A DNA stretch of 64,000 bases from Alteromonas sp. RKMC-009 (GTDB taxonomy: Bacteria; Pseudomonadota; Gammaproteobacteria; Enterobacterales; Alteromonadaceae): contig NZ_CP031010.1 in NCBI RefSeq assembly GCF_003584565.2, forward strand, positions 3,720,001 through 3,784,000, read 5' to 3'. The stretch's first letter is position 1, and the number at the start of each line of letters is the position of its first letter. The position numbers and the translations under genes are program-made. Below, in pieces: positions 19,289 to 29,222 of the stretch. The notes beneath the pieces were generated by a model. That model made no database searches, was not told the origin of the DNA, and saw nothing but the letters and a program-made list of their open reading frames with translations.

Positions 19289-19406
19289 TCATTCCGGAAT
19301 TGTGCCTGCGCACTGCTCCGGGGACACTTCAACAATATTTTTCTCACAGGCAAGTCCGGACAGATCCCATTTCTGACCGGATGGATTTCTGCGGCCTTTT
19401 CTTCGC

Positions 19407-19464
19407 CACACACTCTGAGTGTGTGACGGGGCCGCGTCGTGCCTGCGCATGTCCCTGCGCAGGC
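19407..19464 (+). promoter_or_regulatory. Palindrome and GC-rich hairpin in the RND operon leader
   Basis: CACACACTC (19407-19415) and GAGTGTGTG (19417-19425) form a perfect nine-base dyad about one base, a likely repressor operator. Downstream, GCCTGCGCA (19441-19449) and TGCGCAGGC (19456-19464) form a nine-base hairpin ending 25 bases before the adaptor ATG. GTGCCTGCGCA occurs earlier too, at 19302-19312. Confidence 0.55.
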
Positions 19465-19489
19465 GCAATAACCATAAAAATAGTGATCT

Positions 19490-20575
19490 ATGAAAACGAG
19501 AACAATCCTGACTTTAAGTGTAGTGACGGCGCTGCTTGGCGGTTGCGGTCACGATGAAACCGCTGGCCATGAACAAACTGTAGAGTTTGATGTCACCCAT
19601 CCTCTGCGTCAGAACAACACAACAGTGAAAGAGTATGTCAGTCAAATCCGGGCCATTCAGCACATCGAAGTCCGTGCCATGGAAAAAGGCTATCTGCAAA
19701 ACACCTTTGTGGATGAAGGGCAAACGGTAAAAGCCGGTCAGCCTATGTTCAAAATTATGCCGGCAGTCTATGAAGCCGAGCTACACAAGGCACAGGCAGA
19801 GGCGGAAGCCGCCAGAGTGGAATACGAAAATACCCGTTCGCTGCAATCGCAGGATATTGTGTCTGATACTGAACTGGCAGTCGTCAAAGCCGGGTATGAC
19901 AAAGCCCTTGCAGAGGTAGCGCTGGCACAAACCCACCTGGATTTTACCGATATCCGCGCGCCGTTCACCGGCAAAATGGACCACCTTGAAGCCCGTACCG
20001 GCAGCCTGCTGGATGAAGGTGAATTGCTCACCACCTTATCTGATCTCAGCACCATGTGGGTGTATTTCAATATGCCGGAATCTCAGTATCTGGATTATGT
20101 TCAGCGCGGTCAGGATATCACTGAAACCACTGTGCGGCTGAAACTGGCTAACGGCTCGGTGTACGAACAACCCGGCCATATCGATACCATTGAAGCAGAC
20201 TTTGACAACACCACAGGTACCATAGAAATGCGGGCTTCGTTCCCGAATCCCGATGGCCTGCTGCGTCACGGACAAACAGGTAACGTACTGATGGACGTTG
20301 ACTATCCTGACAGCGTGCTGATCCCGCAAAAAGCCACTTTCGACATACTCGATCAGACCTATGTTTACGTCGTTGACGACAATAATACTCTGCACACCAG
20401 ACACATTCAGATTGCCGCAGAACTTCCCCATGTATTCATTGTGGCAAGCGGACTGGAAGAGAGTGACACCGTGCTTATCGACGGATTACGCCGCGTAAGG
20501 GACGGTCAGCAAATCGAAGCAGACATGGTGTCTCCTGAAGAAGTCTTCGACAGCCTTGAGCTGGCAGCAGAGTAA
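19490..20575 (+). CDS. RND efflux periplasmic adaptor (membrane fusion) lipoprotein
   Basis: A 361-residue AcrA/HlyD-type adaptor that bridges pump and outer-membrane channel. The signal ends LLGGC, so it is lipid-anchored. The order is typical: barrel-sandwich strands (VRAMEKGYLQ near 55-65), a short coiled-coil hairpin (about 90-150), return lipoyl half (FTDIRAPFTGKM), beta-barrel and membrane-proximal domain. It is 11 bases before the pump gene. No strong ribosome site precedes the ATG; a GC-rich hairpin just upstream may control its translation. Confidence 0.92.
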   Translation: MKTRTILTLSVVTALLGGCGHDETAGHEQTVEFDVTHPLRQNNTTVKEYVSQIRAIQHIEVRAMEKGYLQNTFVDEGQTVKAGQPMFKIMPAVYEAELHKAQAEAEAARVEYENTRSLQSQDIVSDTELAVVKAGYDKALAEVALAQTHLDFTDIRAPFTGKMDHLEARTGSLLDEGELLTTLSDLSTMWVYFNMPESQYLDYVQRGQDITETTVRLKLANGSVYEQPGHIDTIEADFDNTTGTIEMRASFPNPDGLLRHGQTGNVLMDVDYPDSVLIPQKATFDILDQTYVYVVDDNNTLHTRHIQIAAELPHVFIVASGLEESDTVLIDGLRRVRDGQQIEADMVSPEEVFDSLELAAE

Positions 20576-20586
20576 AGGTCGCGATT

Positions 20587-23500
20587 ATGTTTGGAGTTTT
20601 TATAAAGCGGCCTGTCATGGCCATTATGCTGTCGCTCATGATTGTGTTTCTGGGCGTATTGTCGATTTTTTCTTTACCTACATCCCAGTATCCGGATATT
20701 GCCCCGCCACGGGTGCTGATCTCTCTGGCATACCCGGGTTCCAATGCTGATGTGCTGGTAAAGTCCTCTCTGGTTACTATTGAGCGATCCATTAACGGTG
20801 TGCCGGGCATGAAGTACATTGTGTCTGACGCCACCAGCGCCGGTGAAGCCACAATTCAGGTTATTTTCGAGCTGGGTGTAGATCCTAATCAGGCACTGAT
20901 GAACGTGAAGAACCGGCTTGATCAGATCAAAAACCGTCTGCCGCAACTCGTTCAGCTTGAAGGGGTGGTGGTAAACCGCGTGCAACCCAGCATGCTGATG
21001 TATATCAACGTGTTCAGCACGGATAAAGATGCGGATGAAAAGTTTCTCTATAACTATTCCAACATCAATATCATTCCTGAAATTCAGCGTGTGAACGGTA
21101 TCGCCAGCGCTAAAATTCTGGGTAGCCGTCAGTACGCCATGCGTGTGTGGCTGAAACCTGACCGCATGCGGGCCTACAATATTTCCACCGAGGAAATTAT
21201 GGAGGCCATGGACGAGCAGAGCCTGATAGGACGGCCGGGCCGTCTGGGACGGAGCTCAGGGTTAAGTGCCCAGTCCAAGGAATATGTACTGGTGTATGAA
21301 GGCCGGTACAACAAACCGGAAGAATACAAGAATATCATTATCCGCGCAGACTCCGACGGTAAATTGCTGAAACTGGGTGATGTAGCCGACGTGGAACTGG
21401 GCAGTGAATTCTTTGATATTTACTCCAACAAAGACGGCTATCCCTCAGCAGCCATTGTGCTTAAACAAAGTTACGGCAGCAGCGCCAGTGATGTGATTGA
21501 GCAGGTGAAAGCCAAAATGGAAGAGCTGCAGGATACCTTCCCGCCGGGCATGGAATACGAAATCAACTACGATGTATCCAAATTCCTTGATGCGTCTGTT
21601 GAGCAGGTACTGCATACGCTGGCCGAAGCATTTGTGCTGGTATCTCTGGTGGTGTTTATTTTCCTCGGAGACTGGCGCTCTACCCTCATTCCCATCATCG
21701 CCGTACCGGTATCGCTGATTGGTACCTTTTTCTGTATGCAGGCCTTCGACGTCAACATCAACCTTATCACCCTGTTTGCGATGGTTCTGGCTATCGGGAT
21801 TGTGGTGGATAACGCCATTGTGGTGGTGGAAGCCGTGCATGCCAAGATGGAAGATGATGCAGCCATCACGCCCTACAACGCCACCCGGCAGGTACTGGGC
21901 GAAATGGGCGGTGCAATTATTGCTATTACCCTGGTGATGGTGGCGGTGTTTATTCCGCTTATCTTTATGACCGGTCCGGTGGGCGTATTCTACCGTCAGT
22001 TCTCCATTACCATGGCATCTGCCATTATCATTTCCTGTATTGTGGCGCTGTCACTGACCCCGGTATTGTGCGCCATGTTGCTGAAGAATCATCATGGTCA
22101 GCCACAGAAACGCACGCCGGTAAGTATGTTCATTAACAGCTTTAACCGCGTGTTTGATAAAGTTACCGGTCGCTACACGAGTCTGGTACGGGCTGTGGTT
22201 ACCCGCCGCACGGTAACCGCCGTTTTACTGGTAGCCTTTGTTGCCGGTACCGTGGGAGTAAACGCTAACTTACCGGCAGGTTTTATTCCCGGTGAAGATC
22301 AGGGACAAATCTACGCCATTATCCAGACGCCCCCCGGCAGTACACTGGAAGCAACCAATAAAGTTGCCAGAGAATTGCAGGAAATGGCGCTGGAAATTGA
22401 AGGCGTGTCTTCGGTATCTTCGCTGGCAGGCTATGAAATCCTGACAGAAGGACGGGGTTCCAACGCCGGTACCTGTCTGATTAACCTTAAGGACTGGGCA
22501 GACCGTGAGCAGACTATTCCGGAAATCATTGAGGAACTGGAAGAGAAGGCCCACCACCTCGGTGCGGTCATTGAGTATTTCGAACCTCCTGTTGTGCCGG
22601 GTTACGGTGCCTCATCCGGCCTGTCGTTCCGTCTGCTGGATAAGACCAACACCACGGATTACCATGAATTCGATGACATCAACAAAGACTTCATGGCTGA
22701 ACTGGGTAAGCGCAAAGAGCTCAAAGGGCTGTTTACCTTCTATGCCGCTGATTATCCCCAGTACAAAATAGAAATCGACAACCAGGCCGCCATGCAAAAA
22801 GGTGTTTCAATTAAAGCGGCAATGGAAAACCTCGATATCCTGATCGGCAGTACTTATGAGCAGGGTTTCACCCGCTTCAATAACTTCTTCAAAGTGTACA
22901 CTCAGGCAGCTCCTGAATACCGCCGTTATCCCAGCGATCTGCTGGATTACTATGTGCGAAATGAAGAAGGGGAAATGGTGCCCTACTCTGCGTTTATGAA
23001 ATTAATCAAAACCGAAGGTCCTAACGAGATCACCCGCTACAACCTGTATACCTCATCGGCCATCCGTGCTGAACCGGCTGCCGGTTACACCTCTGCAGAT
23101 GCCATTAAGGCTGTGGAAGAAGTGGCAGCGGAAACGCTACCACGGGGCTACGACATTGGCTGGGAAGGTTTGTCATTTGATGAAGCCAGACGGGGCAATG
23201 AAGCGGTGGTGATTTTCGTGGTGGTACTGCTGTTTGTGTACATTGTACTGGCAGCGCAATACGAGAGTCTGCTGTTACCCTTTGCCGTTATTCTTGCCTT
23301 GCCAACCGGTATTTTCGGCTCGCTGGCCATGCTTAAAATGATGGGACTGGCAAACGATGTTTATGCCCAGCTCGGTCTTGTTATGCTGGTAGGTCTGCTG
23401 GGTAAAAACGCCGTACTGATTGTGGAATACGCCGTGCAGAAAAAAGAACAGGGCTTGTCTATTAAAGAGGCGGCAGTGGAAGCGGCAACCGCCCGGTTCC

Positions 23501-23769
23501 GGCCAATTCTGATGACCTCCTTCGCCTTTGTTGCCGGCCTGATCCCGCTGGTTATCGCTACCGGTGCCGGTGCAGTGGGCAACCGTACAATCGGTTCATC
23601 TGCTCTGGGCGGCATGGTAACAGGTACGGTCTTCGGCGTGCTGGTGATCCCCGGCCTTTACTATTTATTCGCCAAACTGGGCGACGGCAAATCCCTCATC
23701 AAAAATGAAGACCAGCTGCCCTTCACCGAAACTTACCACTACAACGATAAGGAAAGTGACAATGACTAA
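20587..23769 (+). CDS. RND multidrug efflux pump, HAE1 (AcrB) family
   Basis: A 1060-residue inner-membrane proton antiporter of the AcrB class. Helix 1 (FIKRPVMAIMLSLM), the two large periplasmic loops and helix 4 with the proton-relay pair in GIVVDNAIVVVEAV are all present, as are the second-half repeats ending GMVTGTVFGVLVIPG. Together with its adaptor and channel it forms a complete tripartite exporter. Which compounds it exports cannot be read from the sequence; a cluster-specific role for the neighbouring polyene is unlikely because a strong terminator and opposite orientation separate them. Confidence 0.95.
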   Translation: MFGVFIKRPVMAIMLSLMIVFLGVLSIFSLPTSQYPDIAPPRVLISLAYPGSNADVLVKSSLVTIERSINGVPGMKYIVSDATSAGEATIQVIFELGVDPNQALMNVKNRLDQIKNRLPQLVQLEGVVVNRVQPSMLMYINVFSTDKDADEKFLYNYSNINIIPEIQRVNGIASAKILGSRQYAMRVWLKPDRMRAYNISTEEIMEAMDEQSLIGRPGRLGRSSGLSAQSKEYVLVYEGRYNKPEEYKNIIIRADSDGKLLKLGDVADVELGSEFFDIYSNKDGYPSAAIVLKQSYGSSASDVIEQVKAKMEELQDTFPPGMEYEINYDVSKFLDASVEQVLHTLAEAFVLVSLVVFIFLGDWRSTLIPIIAVPVSLIGTFFCMQAFDVNINLITLFAMVLAIGIVVDNAIVVVEAVHAKMEDDAAITPYNATRQVLGEMGGAIIAITLVMVAVFIPLIFMTGPVGVFYRQFSITMASAIIISCIVALSLTPVLCAMLLKNHHGQPQKRTPVSMFINSFNRVFDKVTGRYTSLVRAVVTRRTVTAVLLVAFVAGTVGVNANLPAGFIPGEDQGQIYAIIQTPPGSTLEATNKVARELQEMALEIEGVSSVSSLAGYEILTEGRGSNAGTCLINLKDWADREQTIPEIIEELEEKAHHLGAVIEYFEPPVVPGYGASSGLSFRLLDKTNTTDYHEFDDINKDFMAELGKRKELKGLFTFYAADYPQYKIEIDNQAAMQKGVSIKAAMENLDILIGSTYEQGFTRFNNFFKVYTQAAPEYRRYPSDLLDYYVRNEEGEMVPYSAFMKLIKTEGPNEITRYNLYTSSAIRAEPAAGYTSADAIKAVEEVAAETLPRGYDIGWEGLSFDEARRGNEAVVIFVVVLLFVYIVLAAQYESLLLPFAVILALPTGIFGSLAMLKMMGLANDVYAQLGLVMLVGLLGKNAVLIVEYAVQKKEQGLSIKEAAVEAATARFRPILMTSFAFVAGLIPLVIATGAGAVGNRTIGSSALGGMVTGTVFGVLVIPGLYYLFAKLGDGKSLIKNEDQLPFTETYHYNDKESDND

Positions 23770-25210
23770 ATCACGCTGTTTTACCCTTAGTCTGAAACCG
23801 CTTGTTGTCGCGGTAAGTGCGGCTTTACTGCTGCAGGGTTGTGCCATACCTGACATCGAAACCCGTGACGCCAGTGTGGCGATGCCGGAACAATTCACTC
23901 CTGAAACGACAGAGACGCCGGTGAATATAAACTGGGAAGACTGGTTTAATGACCCGGATCTCATTGCGCTGGTAGACACTGCGCTGGCAAATAATCAGGA
24001 AGTCGCCATGATGCTGCAGCGTATTAATATGGCGGCCAATGAGGTCTATGCCAGAGAAGGGGAATACCTGCCTCAGGTGTCTGCCGGTGCTGAAGCCGGC
24101 GTGGAAAAAGCCGGTGAATATACCCGTGACGGCGCAGTGGAAAAACAGCTGGCTATACGCGAAGAGAGGGAATTTCCTGATCCGCTGGCGAATCTGCGCC
24201 TTGGCCTCAATGCTTCCTGGGAGCTGGATGTCTGGCATAAACTCCGTGACGCCTCTAAGGTGGCGTCACTGGAATATCTCGCCAGTATTGAAAGCCGCAA
24301 GTTCTTTGTCACTGAAATGGTGGCGGAAGTGGCCCGCACTTACTACGAGTTGCTGGCGCTGGATAACCATCTTGCGAATCTGGATGCCAATATCGATATT
24401 CAGCAACATGTGCTCAATACCCTTGAGCAACTTAAGCACTATGGCCGCTCTTCGTCTTTACCACTCACCCGCTTTGCGGCAGAAGTGAATAAGAATAAGA
24501 GCGAGCGGTATCAGGTCAGGCAGGAAATTGCTGCCACTGAGAACAAGCTTAATTTGCTGCTGGGTCGGCCTCCCCAGCCCATTGCGCGTAACGCTGAACG
24601 TCTGATGACAGCATCACTGACAAAGCCCTCTGCCGGCGTGCCGTCAGAACTGCTTGCCAACCGCAGCGATATTCGTGAGGCTGAGCTGACACTGCAGGCG
24701 GCGAAGCTGAATATCGACGTTGCCCGCGCCAACTTCTATCCGTCTTTCGCGCTGAAAGCCGGTGTGGGGCTGGAGTCCTTTGATACCCGGTATCTTCTGG
24801 ACACACCGGAGTCTGTTGCCTGGTCACTGTCCGGCGATATTTTTGCGCCGCTGATCAACCGCCGTGCAATTGAAGCTGAGTATAAGAATGCCAGTGCTGA
24901 GCAAATTCAGGCTGCCTACGAATACGAGTACACCGTTGTCAGGGCAGTCTCTGAGGTTTCCACCCGCTTGTCTGCTCTGGATAACCTGAGCAACAGCTAT
25001 GCAGCAAAACAAGCCCAGATCGAACAGTTGGAAGCGTCGGTGAATATTGCCAACAAACTGTTCGCCTCTGCCCGTGGTGAATACCTGGAAGTGTTGCTGG
25101 CACGCCGGGAGTCACTGGAAGCGAAAAGTGAACTGATTGATACCCGCAAAGAGCAGTTCACTGCACTGGTGGAGCTGTATCAGTCGCTGGGCGGCGGCTG
25201 GCGCAGCTAA
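23762..25210 (+). CDS. RND efflux outer-membrane channel lipoprotein (NodT/OprM family)
   Basis: A 482-residue TolC-like factor with a lipoprotein signal ending LLLQGC and two repeated outer membrane efflux domains (about 60-260 and 285-480). Marks include ASWELDVWHKLRD and the second-repeat NRSDIREAELTLQAA. The ATG at 23762 lies inside the last codons of the pump gene (eight-base overlap) with AAGGAAAG upstream, so translation is coupled. It is the last gene of the efflux operon. Confidence 0.93.
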   Translation: MTKSRCFTLSLKPLVVAVSAALLLQGCAIPDIETRDASVAMPEQFTPETTETPVNINWEDWFNDPDLIALVDTALANNQEVAMMLQRINMAANEVYAREGEYLPQVSAGAEAGVEKAGEYTRDGAVEKQLAIREEREFPDPLANLRLGLNASWELDVWHKLRDASKVASLEYLASIESRKFFVTEMVAEVARTYYELLALDNHLANLDANIDIQQHVLNTLEQLKHYGRSSSLPLTRFAAEVNKNKSERYQVRQEIAATENKLNLLLGRPPQPIARNAERLMTASLTKPSAGVPSELLANRSDIREAELTLQAAKLNIDVARANFYPSFALKAGVGLESFDTRYLLDTPESVAWSLSGDIFAPLINRRAIEAEYKNASAEQIQAAYEYEYTVVRAVSEVSTRLSALDNLSNSYAAKQAQIEQLEASVNIANKLFASARGEYLEVLLARRESLEAKSELIDTRKEQFTALVELYQSLGGGWRS

Positions 25211-25235
25211 GGCTTAGCCAAACCTTACCGGAAAC

Positions 25236-25267
25236 AAAAAAGCGGACAATTTGTTGTCCGCTTTTTT
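25236..25267. terminator. Bidirectional rho-independent terminator
   Basis: AGCGGACAA (25241-25249) and TTGTCCGCT (25254-25262) with loop tttg, flanked by A5 on the left and T5 on the right. It ends the RND operon on plus and the polyene operon on minus. Confidence 0.93.
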
Positions 25268-25281
25268 CAGGCTGTATTTCC

Positions 25282-26109
25282 TCAGAATGCATAGTCCGGC
25301 AGAGGAATATCAATCATGCCTTTGCGGTACTGTTCTGTTGTTTCTTCACTGAGTTCATCACGGTTCGACTCTGCATAGCGGCGCAGCTTTCTGATTTCGC
25401 TGTGCTCTTCCACTTCCCGCAATGCATCGCGGTAGCGCGCCATTCCGCTGCGGCCGATAGCATTGGTCAGCCAGGCAAAAGTATCCGCCTGATTTTTCTG
25501 AGCTGTGGCATAGTTTCTCAGTAATATCTCCGCGGCTAAATCACACAGGGCCTCGCTGCGAAGTTCCTTTGATGACATTTCCTGTGCCGCCCGTTTCAGA
25601 CTGGCAAGGTCGCCGGCCAGCATCATCTCTTTAAGACGACTGACTACATCTGCGTCGGCTTCTTTGCTGTAAAGATCTTCCGGTAACGTGTACATGCCAG
25701 CCACAAACTGCTCTCCCTCTGCACCCGGCAACTCGTCGAGAGCGGTGTCAGCATGGCGTTCCAGCTTATCTATCTGTGTGTTTTCCACCACTTCAGACAA
25801 CACGCCGTAGTAGCGGCCATTTTCAGATGCACCAATGGCACGTGCCAGCCACGCCAGGGAGTCCACATCACTGCGCACCGCATGGGGATATTTCTTCAGC
25901 AGAATAGCCGCAGCAATATCCAGTAATTCAGGATCAGCCATTTTAGTACTGAATATACGTTTTGACGCCGTTTTTAACTGAACCATATCGCCGGAAAGCA
26001 TCATGTCCGCCAGCTTCTGTTCCTCAGGGCCTAATTCCGCCATTGCACTGAAAGACAAGGCGCTCACCGATAATCCGATTGCCATCACGGCTGTTGTTAT
26101 ATATCTCAT
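25282..26109 (-). CDS. Unrecognised exported protein made of two copies of one helical domain
   Basis: A 275-residue protein with a Sec signal peptide (about 1-24, ending AMA) and no family I recognise. Two repeats of about 113 residues, offset by 126, fill the mature part: residues 31-143 and 157-269. Shared positions include MMLxGD, LKxA, DxAAxILLxxY, DxxAWLxxAIGxS, RYxxxLxEVxE, KLxRxA and DEL. The pattern predicts amphipathic helices, perhaps HEAT- or TPR-like. It is the last gene of the lower polyene operon, 37 bases after the FabG-like reductase and before the terminator, so a periplasmic role linked to that pathway is inferred. I chose ATG 26109 because GGAG is well spaced from it; ATG 26112 is adjacent. 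Confidence 0.8.
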   Translation of the reverse strand: MRYITTAVMAIGLSVSALSFSAMAELGPEEQKLADMMLSGDMVQLKTASKRIFSTKMADPELLDIAAAILLKKYPHAVRSDVDSLAWLARAIGASENGRYYGVLSEVVENTQIDKLERHADTALDELPGAEGEQFVAGMYTLPEDLYSKEADADVVSRLKEMMLAGDLASLKRAAQEMSSKELRSEALCDLAAEILLRNYATAQKNQADTFAWLTNAIGRSGMARYRDALREVEEHSEIRKLRRYAESNRDELSEETTEQYRKGMIDIPLPDYAF

Positions 26110-26146
26110 CATTACTCCATTTCGTTGAGATGACTTCACTTCAAAA

Positions 26147-26878
26147 TCAGTACATACCGCCATTGACGCTGATCACCTGGCGGGAAATATAGCGGGCTTC
26201 ATCTGACATCAGAAAGCCGATGGTATTGGCCACATCATCCACATGACCGAAGGTGCCCAGGGGAATCATTTTCTTCGCTTCGTCTGCCACCGCCCCTTCA
26301 ATCATACCGGTTTCAATGACGCCCGGTGCAACACAGTTTACTGTGATCTTTCTTTTACCCAGCTCAATAGCCAGCGCTTTAGTGGCACCGATAATGCCGG
26401 CTTTAGACGCGCTGTAATTCGTTTGCCCGCGGTTGCCCATCAGGCCGGAAACCGAGGACAGTGTGACAATACGTCCGCCCTGACGCAACCTGATCATAGG
26501 CATGATTACCGGATGCAGCACATTGTAGAAACCATCCAGATTGGTGTGTACCACGCCATCCCACTCTTCGCCGGTCATGGCAGGAAAGGCAGTATCGCGG
26601 GTAACACCGGCATTGCAGACCACACCGTAATAAGCGCCGTTTTGTTCAATATCGGCTTCAATAGCGGTACGTGTGCCGTCTCTGTCGGCAATATCAAATT
26701 GCAGGGCCACGGCACTGCCGCCGCCGGCAATAATATCCTCAACCACTTTGGCAGCAGCGTCTTTACCGCTGCGGTAATGTACCGCTACGGCAAACCCCTG
26801 CGCAGCCATTTTGTAGGCAGTGGCTTTTCCGATACCGCTGCTTGCTCCTGTGACGAGGATTCTTTTTTGTTCAGACAT
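26147..26878 (-). CDS. FabG-like 3-ketoacyl-ACP reductase of the aryl polyene cluster (ApeQ type)
   Basis: A 243-residue short-chain dehydrogenase. It has the NADP-binding TGASSGIGKA, the NAG motif (VCNAGVTRD), catalytic Ser in TLSSVSG, YSASK and NCVAPG, all FabG-like. In aryl polyene synthesis such a reductase reduces the 3-keto group after each elongation. The start at 26878 lies eight bases inside the end of the exporter gene with AGGAT upstream, showing coupling. A second role in general fatty acid synthesis is possible but the operon position argues for the polyene. Confidence 0.9.
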   Translation of the reverse strand: MSEQKRILVTGASSGIGKATAYKMAAQGFAVAVHYRSGKDAAAKVVEDIIAGGGSAVALQFDIADRDGTRTAIEADIEQNGAYYGVVCNAGVTRDTAFPAMTGEEWDGVVHTNLDGFYNVLHPVIMPMIRLRQGGRIVTLSSVSGLMGNRGQTNYSASKAGIIGATKALAIELGKRKITVNCVAPGVIETGMIEGAVADEAKKMIPLGTFGHVDDVANTIGFLMSDEARYISRQVISVNGGMY

Positions 26879-29216
26879 GAGATCCTTTTTCCTTCTTGTC
26901 AGGCTCACCGTTAAACAGGCTTATTGCCGCAATAAAATTAATCGTATTTCCAATCAGAATAATGCTGCCGAAAGCCTGAACCACAGGCATATCGCTGAAT
27001 GCCAGCAAGCCGAAAGACAGCAGGCTGGTTACTGCAGACAGCAAAATTGCTTGTTGGGTAGTGTCCGGTTTGTCCGCCATTTCACGGGCAAAGATGATGT
27101 AATCCATGCCAAGTCCCAGCACCAGAAACAGTGCCATGACATGAAACACATTGAGAGCCTGACCGCACAGAAGCACCAGCGCCACGGCAATCAGGCTGGC
27201 TGATGCAGGAATGAGCAGAAGACGGATGACCCCGGCGCTGCGGTACCAGAGCGCCAGCAGCAGTCCGACCAGACCGTAGGCAATGACCAGCAGAATGGCA
27301 CCGGTTTCCCGCTGGGACTTCAGTGCCAGAGTGGCATTGCCCAGGGTATTCACATAGTCAATTTCAGGAATGGCAGCCGCCGCTTTTTCTATGGCAGCTA
27401 AATCGCTGTTTTTACGGATAAGCGCAAAACTGATTATTTCATTGTTGTCAGCGGCCCCGCTTCCTGCCGACCAGAGCGGCGGTAGGCCATCAACTCGTTC
27501 AGACAAACCGGTAAAATCCAGTACCTTGCCGGCACCGTCAACGTAAGCCGCTTTTACCGGTGCAACAGACTCTGCCGGTAGACCCAGCGCGCGGGCAAAT
27601 ACATCAAGCACACCGCCATCACTGTAAAGTTTTGCCTGCAATGCATAATCCGCCTTTTGCGCTTCAGGTGAAGGCAACCAGTCAGCGATGCTGCTCACTG
27701 AATCGCGGGGCACACTTTCTGAGCTCAGCAAACGGTCCAGTGCATCAAAAATCTGTTGTGGCTGTTGCCCGCGGATAAGCAGATAACGACCGGGCTCGTA
27801 TACCTGGGTCAGCGCCGATACAGCCTGCTCCTGCTCAAGTAAGGCAGGAGAAACATGGAAAAAGCGTCTGGGATCGTCATTCACCTGTAATCCGCCGGCG
27901 TACAGGTACAAGGCACTCATCACCGCCATAGCGAGTCCGGCAATAGCCAGAGCGCGGGGACGTCGGGCGGTCACATGTTGACAGGAACGGATCACAGCTT
28001 TCAGCAACGGCTGTCTGGCTTCGATGGGACGGCGAACTACTAACGGCCCCAGCAGCATGACGCTCAGCCAGGCCATGGCCAGCCCGGCACAGGAAAACAG
28101 AGCAATTTTTTTCAGAATGGTAAGTTCAGCCAGGCTCAGGGCACCATAACCCACCAGCGATGTAATCACACTCAGCACCATGGCGCGGTACAACACGGTA
28201 TCATGACCGCCGGCACGGGCTTTCTCATTTGCTGGCTGCGCCGGAGACTGTGCTGCTGATAAGAAGTGATAGAAATAGTGCAGTGAATAATCCACCACAA
28301 TACCAATCAGACTGGCACCGAAAACAATGGTCAGCACATGCACAGAACCGTATACCCATACGCTGGCGAGAATACCGGCCCCAACACCGGCGGCAATGGA
28401 ACCAAGGGCCAGGCTTAAGGGTAATAACGAACGGAAAACCAGCAACATCAGCACCAGTACGCCGGCTATTGAGCCTGCAGCAATAAGCTGAATATCCGCT
28501 TTGGCTGACTGCGCTGAATCCACAGCAAAAAAGAACATCCCGGAATGCAGCACGGACACATCAAACTCTTCACTGACGGCCTGCTCTGCGGCTTTGATTT
28601 GTTCGTAAACAGCATACTGCTGTGCCATACCGGCGGGAAAATCAGTGAAACTCACGCTGAATGACGTAACGGCTGCGGTGCGCTTTTCAACCACCACGGA
28701 CGGATCGAGACGTGCCGACATCCCGATAAGGTAATCTGAAAACCAGCCGAGGGGATCCTGTTCAAAGGGAACCAGTCTGACGCCCTCTCCCAACTGATAA
28801 AGCTTTCGCTGCGCCGCTGCGGCCAGTTGTTCAGGAGTTTTGTCGGTGAGGGCTTCCCGTTGAGAAGCACTGAGGAAATTAAACCTGAAGGGCGTAATAG
28901 CAGGCAAATATGCGGTCTGCATTTCATTATCAAGGGCAACGTGCAGGCCAGGCACGACATTCAGGGCCGTTTGCAATGAACGGGCAGCTTGTTCAGTGCG
29001 CTTATCGTCGTCGCTCTGCACAACCACCATAAAACGCTGGCTGATGTCATCAGTTAACGCGTCCAGCGCATGTTGCAGGGCGGGGTCGCGTACTTTATCC
29101 GGATTTAAGTCGTTGAGATTCGTATCAATCTGCACTGCCTGCGGATTGATAACAACAAACAGCACGCCGGCCAGTAGGATAGCGATGAAGCACAGCCGGA
29201 GAAAAAACGACATCAT
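26871..29216 (-). CDS. MMPL/RND-type exporter of the aryl polyene cluster
   Basis: A 781-residue inner-membrane protein with about twelve helices in two repeated halves, each a helix, a large periplasmic loop and five helices, as in MMPL lipid exporters. FGASLIGIVVDYSLHYFYH and VLGLGMDYIIFAREM carry the paired Asp-Tyr residues of the proton path in each half. Aryl polyene clusters carry one such exporter, thought to move the polyene lipid outward together with a LolA-like protein, which is the gene just upstream. ATG codons at 29216 and 29213 are both possible starts. Confidence 0.9.
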   Translation of the reverse strand: MMSFFLRLCFIAILLAGVLFVVINPQAVQIDTNLNDLNPDKVRDPALQHALDALTDDISQRFMVVVQSDDDKRTEQAARSLQTALNVVPGLHVALDNEMQTAYLPAITPFRFNFLSASQREALTDKTPEQLAAAAQRKLYQLGEGVRLVPFEQDPLGWFSDYLIGMSARLDPSVVVEKRTAAVTSFSVSFTDFPAGMAQQYAVYEQIKAAEQAVSEEFDVSVLHSGMFFFAVDSAQSAKADIQLIAAGSIAGVLVLMLLVFRSLLPLSLALGSIAAGVGAGILASVWVYGSVHVLTIVFGASLIGIVVDYSLHYFYHFLSAAQSPAQPANEKARAGGHDTVLYRAMVLSVITSLVGYGALSLAELTILKKIALFSCAGLAMAWLSVMLLGPLVVRRPIEARQPLLKAVIRSCQHVTARRPRALAIAGLAMAVMSALYLYAGGLQVNDDPRRFFHVSPALLEQEQAVSALTQVYEPGRYLLIRGQQPQQIFDALDRLLSSESVPRDSVSSIADWLPSPEAQKADYALQAKLYSDGGVLDVFARALGLPAESVAPVKAAYVDGAGKVLDFTGLSERVDGLPPLWSAGSGAADNNEIISFALIRKNSDLAAIEKAAAAIPEIDYVNTLGNATLALKSQRETGAILLVIAYGLVGLLLALWYRSAGVIRLLLIPASASLIAVALVLLCGQALNVFHVMALFLVLGLGMDYIIFAREMADKPDTTQQAILLSAVTSLLSFGLLAFSDMPVVQAFGSIILIGNTINFIAAISLFNGEPDKKEKGSHV

Positions 29217-29222
29217 CGTTGA

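Noticed and set aside
19490..25210. RND pump as the aryl polyene exporter
   Set aside because: A strong bidirectional terminator and opposite orientation separate it, and the cluster has its own MMPL exporter and LolA-like carrier.
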